Both the position numbers and the translations under genes were made by a program. From NCBI GenBank assembly GCA_907164885.2, contig OU015493.1, forward strand, positions 220,893,281 through 220,957,280: DNA of 64,000 nt, read 5' to 3'. This document shows positions 58,450 to 64,000 of the stretch, in pieces; positions within the stretch are counted from its first letter, which is position 1; each line of letters opens with the position of its first letter. This stretch comes from Dolomedes plantarius. Lineage: Eukaryota > Arthropoda > Arachnida > Araneae > Dolomedidae. The notes below the pieces were generated by a model. That model saw nothing but the letters and a program-made list of their open reading frames with translations, did no database searches and was not told the DNA's origin.

Positions 58450-59261
58450 AGGGTCGATTTATATAGGCACATGAAGGGAACGTAACGAGAACGGATCTGG
58501 CGCACGAAGAGTCGTAATCGTGACACGTCCGACACGAAGATTCCCGTCCGAGAATCTGCGCCAACGATTCGGTGTCGGAAGTCGTTCACTGCTCGGCCGT
58601 CTCTCGCTCATAGCATAAGGTAAAAAGAGCTATTTAAAATATAATTTTCATACTGTTGTTTATGTTTGATTTAATAAATTAAATGTTTATAAAGTACAAT
58701 TCTGTAGAAAACTGTTCAACATAATTTTTTATAAAAATTATTACTAATTTTTCTTAGCCGAGGCAAACTGCTAAACGATCAATCGCAGATATTGGTTCCT
58801 TCCAGTTACTGTACTGCCTTTCAATAAGCGGTCTGATTTTGATCAGAATTAATTCAAATGTTGATCGTCTCAATCTAAAGTATTAAAAAATTTTGCGACG
58901 TGACATTATTTGCTTATAAATTTTAAAATTTCCACGTGTTTCGCGGAAATTCTATGCTGGATGAAATTTTCGCGAAAGTTGTGGAATGAACGTGCGGATC
59001 TTCCGTGCACAATACATCTTCTGTTCATTCTATTGCTCTCTCAACCTTCTGTTTTATGAGTACTCTCCTCTTCCACCTCCTCTAACAAAAGAGTGATAAT
59101 GGCTATATCTTCAACTGAAAAATGAAACCTTGCCATGGCGTTAAAAATCTTTCACAACTAAACACGTTCCCGCTACGTTCTCTTCCCGTTTTTGTATAAA
59201 CATATGCATCTGGCGCTCGGTCTCGGTTCGTTCCCTTTACGTACCTATATAAATGGACCTT
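58450..59261. mobile_element. ~820-bp MITE in satellite, copy F
   Basis: 812 bp, diverged about as much as D and E. It lies 640 bp after the end of copy E. Confidence 0.85.
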
Positions 59262-60819
59262 TACTCGTTTTCAATCTGAAGATAAGATGATTAACAAATT
59301 AAATAGAAAACTATTTTTCAATATGCAATATTGCTATATCTCTCCACAGGAAACTCGACTATACTGAGTTTATTCTGGAACTCATAGATTGTGCATCGCC
59401 TGTCAAAACCACGGTGAGCACAAAAGCTATAGGTGATAAAAGAACCCGCATATTAAAATTTTGAGAAAAACAAAAAAAATAACATTTTGATAGAAAAATC
59501 TTAAATTATCCTACAGATAGAATTTTGAATACAAAATTCATCTACATGAAGGATGTAAAATTTTTAAAAAATCTTACATTTTAATCGTTTTAAATCTGAA
59601 GATATGGTGATTAACAAATTAAATAGAATAAAATTTTTCAATATGGAATTTTGATTTATATCTCCACCCATAACTCGACGATACTGAGTTTATTGTAGAA
59701 CCCATAGTTTCTGTGTTACCTGTCAAAACCACGTTAAACAAACAAGCTATGGGTGCACAAAGAACCCGCATACTAAGATTTTGAAAAAAACAAAATAAGT
59801 AAAATTTTGAAAGAAAATTCTTAAATTTTCATAGAGATAGAATTTTTAATACAGAATTCTTGTACGTGAAGAATGTAAAATTAAAAAAAAAAAGCTTACA
59901 TTTTCCTCGTTTTGAATATGAAGATATGGTGATTAACAGATTAAATACAAACAGTTCCAATATGTGATTTTGCTATATCTCTTCACAGGTAACTCGACGA
60001 TACTTAGTTTATTGTGGAACCAATAGGTTCTGGATAACCTGTCCAAACCACGGTGATCACACAAGCTATGGTTGCACAAAGAACCCGCATATTAAGATTT
60101 TCAGAAAAAAAATAAGTAACAATTTCAAAGAAAATTCTTCAATTTTAATACAGATAGAATTTTGAATACAGAATTCATGTACAAGAAGAATGTAAAATTA
60201 AAAAAACACTTACATCTTCCTTGTTTTGAATCTGAAAATATGGTGATTAACAAATTAAGTAGAAAACAGTTTTCCAATATGGACTTTTGAACTAACTGAA
60301 TGTCCATTCAGATGACACTAGTGCAAGTGCATTGTAGTTCCCGGCCAAAGGCGAAAAAAAAAGATGTTTTTAAATTTCAGTATGCTATAGCTTTACATCC
60401 TTTACTGAAAGCTGCCTTTTGGTATTGAATATAAAATTTTATTGCTCTACTGAAATATTTTTCAGGTTCTTCAAAATAGATATTTTTGTGAAAAGAGATA
60501 AAATTCTTTTTTTCTGTTTATTTTATGGTATATTAAATTAATAATATATATTTTTTGTAAATAGAATATTCAAAATATTTTTACAGGAAACTAAGGTATT
60601 TCTAAGTATTTCTAATTTTTAGATGTCATTACAGAACAACTGATTTTGTAGAATTTCGCAATTTTCATCATCTTAATTTTACAGTAGCATATTCTTATAA
60701 TACACATTGGAATGGAAAAAACAATTTTTAATTAACGGACCTTAGTTAAAATAAACAAATCACATTTATTTAGAAAAAAATTAATGTAATGTCTTTAAAG
60801 GCAAAGTGTTATTTTGAAA

Positions 60820-61140
60820 TAAACATTCATATTTTTCAAAAGTCCATAGTAATCATACATGGTTTGCTTTACTTATTTCACTGACACATTGAATTGCTTT
60901 CTGTTTGTCATCAGAAATATGCCTCTTCATAGGAAGTCCTGTTACTTTAACATCATTCCATTCAATCGTATCAATATAATCCTTGGCATCAAAGTTTATA
61001 CGTTGAAATAAAAACTTTTTGATGCCACCTTCATTTTCAGCCCTTGCTTTTAGATTCCGGGGTAATCCAAGCTCTCTCTTACATGACTGCGATCATCTGA
61101 TATCATACAAAGGACGAGATTTTCAGAAGCAGATTTCTGG
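60820..61140 (-). pseudogene. Repetitive gene family fragment, counterpart of 9,025-9,480
   Basis: The minus strand carries the C-terminal family segment (INFDAKDYIDTIEWNDVKV, VTGLPMKRHIS) with frameshifts. It faces the larger plus-strand fragment at 61,150. Confidence 0.6.
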
Positions 61141-61149
61141 CACTGGAAA

Positions 61150-62240
61150 ATGTATATAAGATAGCATAATAGCATTTTTCAATGGCAACAACCAGAATTT
61201 AAACATTACTGTAATTGGAATGGATGGAACTGCCGTGAACACTGGATTGAATAATGGTGTGGTTCGTTTATTTGAAAAGGAATTAAGAAGGCCACTGCAG
61301 TGGTTGATTTGTCTATTTCATGGAAATGAACTGCGCCTACGTCCTAATTTGGAGGAGAAATAGGTAAACAACTAGAAAACTTCTATGAACATCCAGTAAT
61401 TGAATTATCACCTATTGAAAATGGCATTCCATTACTAGAAATTAAGGATGATTTAAGTGTGGAACCAAAATATTTGTTAGAAATGTCTAATGCAATCTCT
61501 GTTGGAAGGTGCTCTTCTGATTTGTCTATGAGAAAACCAGGAAAACTTTGTTATTCATGATAGCTTACATTAGCAAACCGAATACTTCACTTGTATGTGG
61601 GAACAGAATGTACTGCAAAAAAAATCTCCGAATACTGACTGAGTACATTTTGTAAGTATATGCATCTGTTTCGTTTCACATAAAGCTGAAACTATCTTAT
61701 ATGCATGGATCGAAGCACTTGTGGAAACTTGAAAGCTATTCACGTTACCTCCATGAGACTCTTAAAAATGTAATTGACCCAGTCATTCAAAGAAATTCGT
61801 ACTTTGCTGCTTCTGAAAATCTCCTCCTATGTATGATATCAGTTGATCGCAGCCACGTAAGAGAGCTTGGATTACGCCGGATTCTAAAAGCAAGGACTGA
61901 AAAATGAAGGGGGCATTAGAAAGTTTTAAATTCAACGTATAAACTTTGATGCCAAGGATTATATTGATATGATTGTACGTAAAGATGTTAAAGTAACAGA
62001 ACGAGGCATATTTCTGATTACAAACTAAAGCAGTTTCTAAATGAAGCAAAATAATCTGATCAGGAGAGTCAACGTACTGACTTCAGCAATTTTCCATGTC
62101 ACACACAAGCAGTAGAAAGGATTGTTAAATTCGTTACCGAGTCACCCTTACCCGTCCATGGCACTTCTGCAAGAGTTGCATTGATAAAAACGAAATACAT
62201 TCTCAAAAGATAATGCCAAAATTTAATAATAAAATACAAA
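61150..62240 (+). pseudogene. Repetitive gene family fragment, counterpart of 8,116-9,002
   Basis: Plus strand: NGNNQNLNITVIGMDGTAVN, PLQWLICLFHGNELRLRP, a decayed middle with LEMSNAISVGRCSSDLSM, then IDPVIQRNSYFAASENLLLC, VRELGLRRILKARTEK and KDYIDMIV, ending with SKDNAKI. Better kept than arm 1 (LRRPLQW against LRSSLQW), but stops and shifts still separate the parts. Function unknown. Confidence 0.65.
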
Positions 62241-62478
62241 ACAAAACACAATTCAATGTGTCAGTGAAATAAGTAATGGAAACCATGTGTGATTACTATG
62301 GACTTTTGAAAAACATGAATTTTTTTTTTCAAAATAACGTTTAACATCCCCAATCTCAAAGAACTTGTTAATCTTATGCACAGTAAGTGTGCGTTTAAAT
62401 TTTCTTCTACACCCACTTTTGATTATATTCCTAAATCTGAAAAAGTTAAACCTCTGAATCAGGCTGATGAGCTTAAAG

Positions 62479-62700
62479 CAGGGTGTTTAACCTTTTGCAG
62501 CATCTGAGCCACATGGTAAATTTTTTCAAGGCAGGCGGGCCGCATAAAAAAGTCAACTACATTCAAAAGTTTAGTTTTATTATGAAAATGAAAAATACAT
62601 TGTATATGTAATGTATAAAATATTATAATCTTGGTATGCAATGTGATGTGGTAATTTTGAACGAAATCGAACATAATGTGATTTTTGAAATTGGTGTTGG
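62479..62700. mobile_element. hAT MITE remnant in arm 2
   Basis: Starts CAGGGTGTTTAACC after GCTTAAAG, as in arm 1, and runs to TTGGTGTTGGTCTAAAGC, where about 180 bp including the second terminus has been lost. Shared target sequence proves that it inserted before the duplication. Confidence 0.75.
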
Positions 62701-63329
62701 TCTAAAGCGAATTGCTCTCGACTCTAACTTAACTAGCATTAATGATCGAATCCCTCTGTCAAACCAATTTTCTATCCTAGGAAATTGTCGTAATCCGGAG
62801 GAAAGAAATTCCCGCTGCTAATGATGAATTTCCTGTTAGGCGGGAAACCAAACCTGAGCCATGTTTTTTTTAATGGCGGAAGGGTACAAAGATACCCTCA
62901 ACAAAATGTACAACCTAGTCAAAATTCAATATCCCAAATCAATTTCATGAAACTTTGTCAAAATCTTATCTGAAAACATTACTGCAATTGGATTAATATC
63001 GGACCTTTCAAAATTACTTAATTAACTTACGCATTGAATTTTCTCTCATCTAGCAAACCTATTCAAAATTTACAACACAACAATGTATCATCTAGATGTA
63101 CACTAAATAAATTTATGAAAATCCTCGATGTGTTAGCTGAAATTAAAAATTTATGTTCCGATCTTAATATTTCAAATCTTACCCAGTCCATTAATTGTTC
63201 ACAGGTTAATTCTGATAGTGTTATTCTGATAGTGTGGTTTCTGATAGTGTTTAACATTTTTCATTTATTTTTCTGTTCCATGCGAGGCAGTTTCCTCTTA
63301 TTGTAGTTCCACACTTGATAACCTATCAG

Positions 63330-63400
63330 GCAATGCTGGTGTGTGGCGTTCGTTTTTGCTTCCCATGCTTCCGTCCTGGGTTCGATCCCTCAAAGTGCAG
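63330..63400 (+). mobile_element. tRNA-like unit, arm 2 copy
   Basis: Plus-strand counterpart of 6,350-6,425: GCTTCCCATGCTTCCGTC then TGGGTTCGATCCC. The T arm (CTGGG/CCCTC region) is similarly imperfect. Confidence 0.5.
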
Positions 63401-64000
63401 TTCTGTTTTCTGTACTCGCGGATGTTCAAACCTGCCAATTTAATTTATTAAATATAACTTACTTATTATTTTAAACTTAATTCCCTTATTTTTTATTTCT
63501 AACATTTATTTAAACTAATTTTTTGGCCTTTTTTCTTATTGTAAATATTATTTCTCTTATCCTGATTCAATTACAAAAAAAAAAAAATGTAATATATATT
63601 CTTCAATGTACGTACTGATGTTAAAGGGTCTTATTTTTTCATATTTTTTGGTATCTCATGACATCTACTGTCTATGTCTCTGACATTACATTACATTAAT
63701 ATTTTTCTAAATATGTGTGATTTGTCTATTTTAACTAAAGTCTGTAAATTTTAAATTCTTTTTCTTTCATTCAAATGTGTATTATAAGAATATGTTACTG
63801 TAAAATTAATACGATGAAGTTCGAGAAAAAATTCTACAAAATCAGTTGTTTTATAATGGCATCTAACAATTAGAAATACTTAGAATATGTAAATTTCCTG
63901 AAAAATATATTTTGAATATTTTATCTACAAAAATATATATTATTATTTTAATATACTATAAAAGAAATTTTAAAAAATACAAATTTTATCACTATTTCCT

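Larger units (their letters stand above)
29796..60290. repeat. ~318-bp satellite array with transposon interruptions
   Basis: Monomers of about 317-320 bp measured between successive GTAACTCGACGATACTG motifs (30,346; 30,666; 30,984; 31,392 after a captured fragment; 31,712; 32,029). Each monomer includes ATGGTGATTAACAAATTAA, the CTCTCCGCAGGTAACTCG block, AACCACGGTGA, AAGAACCCGCATATTAAG and ACAGAATTCATGTACATGAA. It is interrupted by MITEs, an LTR element and a LINE, and it ends at arm 2 of the inverted duplication. Frames of 60-100 codons recur once per unit and lack any protein resemblance. The array could be pericentromeric, but that is inference. Confidence 0.95.
60291..64000. repeat. Inverted segmental duplication, arm 2 (runs off window)
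   Basis: Reverse complement of 5,751-10,026, with an inner edge against the satellite at about 60,291 (CTGAATG-TC-CATTCAG at 60,297-60,312). Differences are single substitutions, small indels and a ~180-bp deletion in the hAT element. The outer end lies beyond 64,000. Confidence 0.9.

Noticed and set aside
29796..60290. Possible centromere with CENP-B boxes
   Set aside because: No convincing CENP-B box was seen; position on the chromosome cannot be judged from sequence alone.

Overview
This window is repeat-dense, AT-rich animal DNA. The transposon families suggest an arthropod, possibly a chelicerate such as a spider, but that is inference: no host gene, rRNA or mitochondrial marker fixes the species. 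I find no complete host gene. There are three weak candidate exons (10,027-10,085; 23,487-23,559; 26,701-26,895). Everything else I can identify is a mobile element, a satellite, a tRNA-derived repeat or a duplication.

Layout. 1-934: end of a Penelope-like reverse transcriptase frame. 1,468-3,884: a TA microsatellite carrying a Tc1/mariner element with a DD36E catalytic spacing and a Tigger-like deletion derivative. 3,885-5,501: GC-rich repeat and Helitrons. 5,751-10,026: arm 1 of an inverted segmental duplication whose arm 2 is 60,291-64,000. 10,027-14,844: mostly unique AT-rich DNA with a tandem duplication and a degenerate tRNA-Met-like unit. 14,845-15,615: 152-bp tandem repeat. 15,852-18,866: MITE, nested hAT MITE and nested Helitrons. 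19,050-26,608: a run of large hairpins, one carrying a 2.2-kb transposon that itself carries a piggyBac remnant, and one containing a Helitron with a near-perfect 652-bp palindrome. 27,073-29,428: a 2.36-kb Helitron. 29,561-29,700: a tRNA-Arg-derived SINE.

29,796-60,290 is a satellite array of roughly 318-bp monomers. Its first part is organised into three ~4.1-kb higher-order repeats that contain a captured ~820-bp MITE. The array is interrupted by a MITE (36,083-36,987), an LTR retroelement encoding an intact 707-codon Gag-like protein and no pol (46,339-49,057), and a full-length Jockey-clade LINE (52,514-57,672) with an open ORF1 and a broken ORF2.

The only long open frames are the LTR Gag-like protein, LINE ORF1 and the edge reverse transcriptase. 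There are no operons, bacterial signals or CRISPR arrays. Functional coupling between genes is limited to LINE ORF1/ORF2 and the gag with its LTR promoter and polyadenylation signals. Boundaries of old repeats were set by eye and may be off by tens of bases; insertion boundaries supported by target duplications are exact or nearly so.
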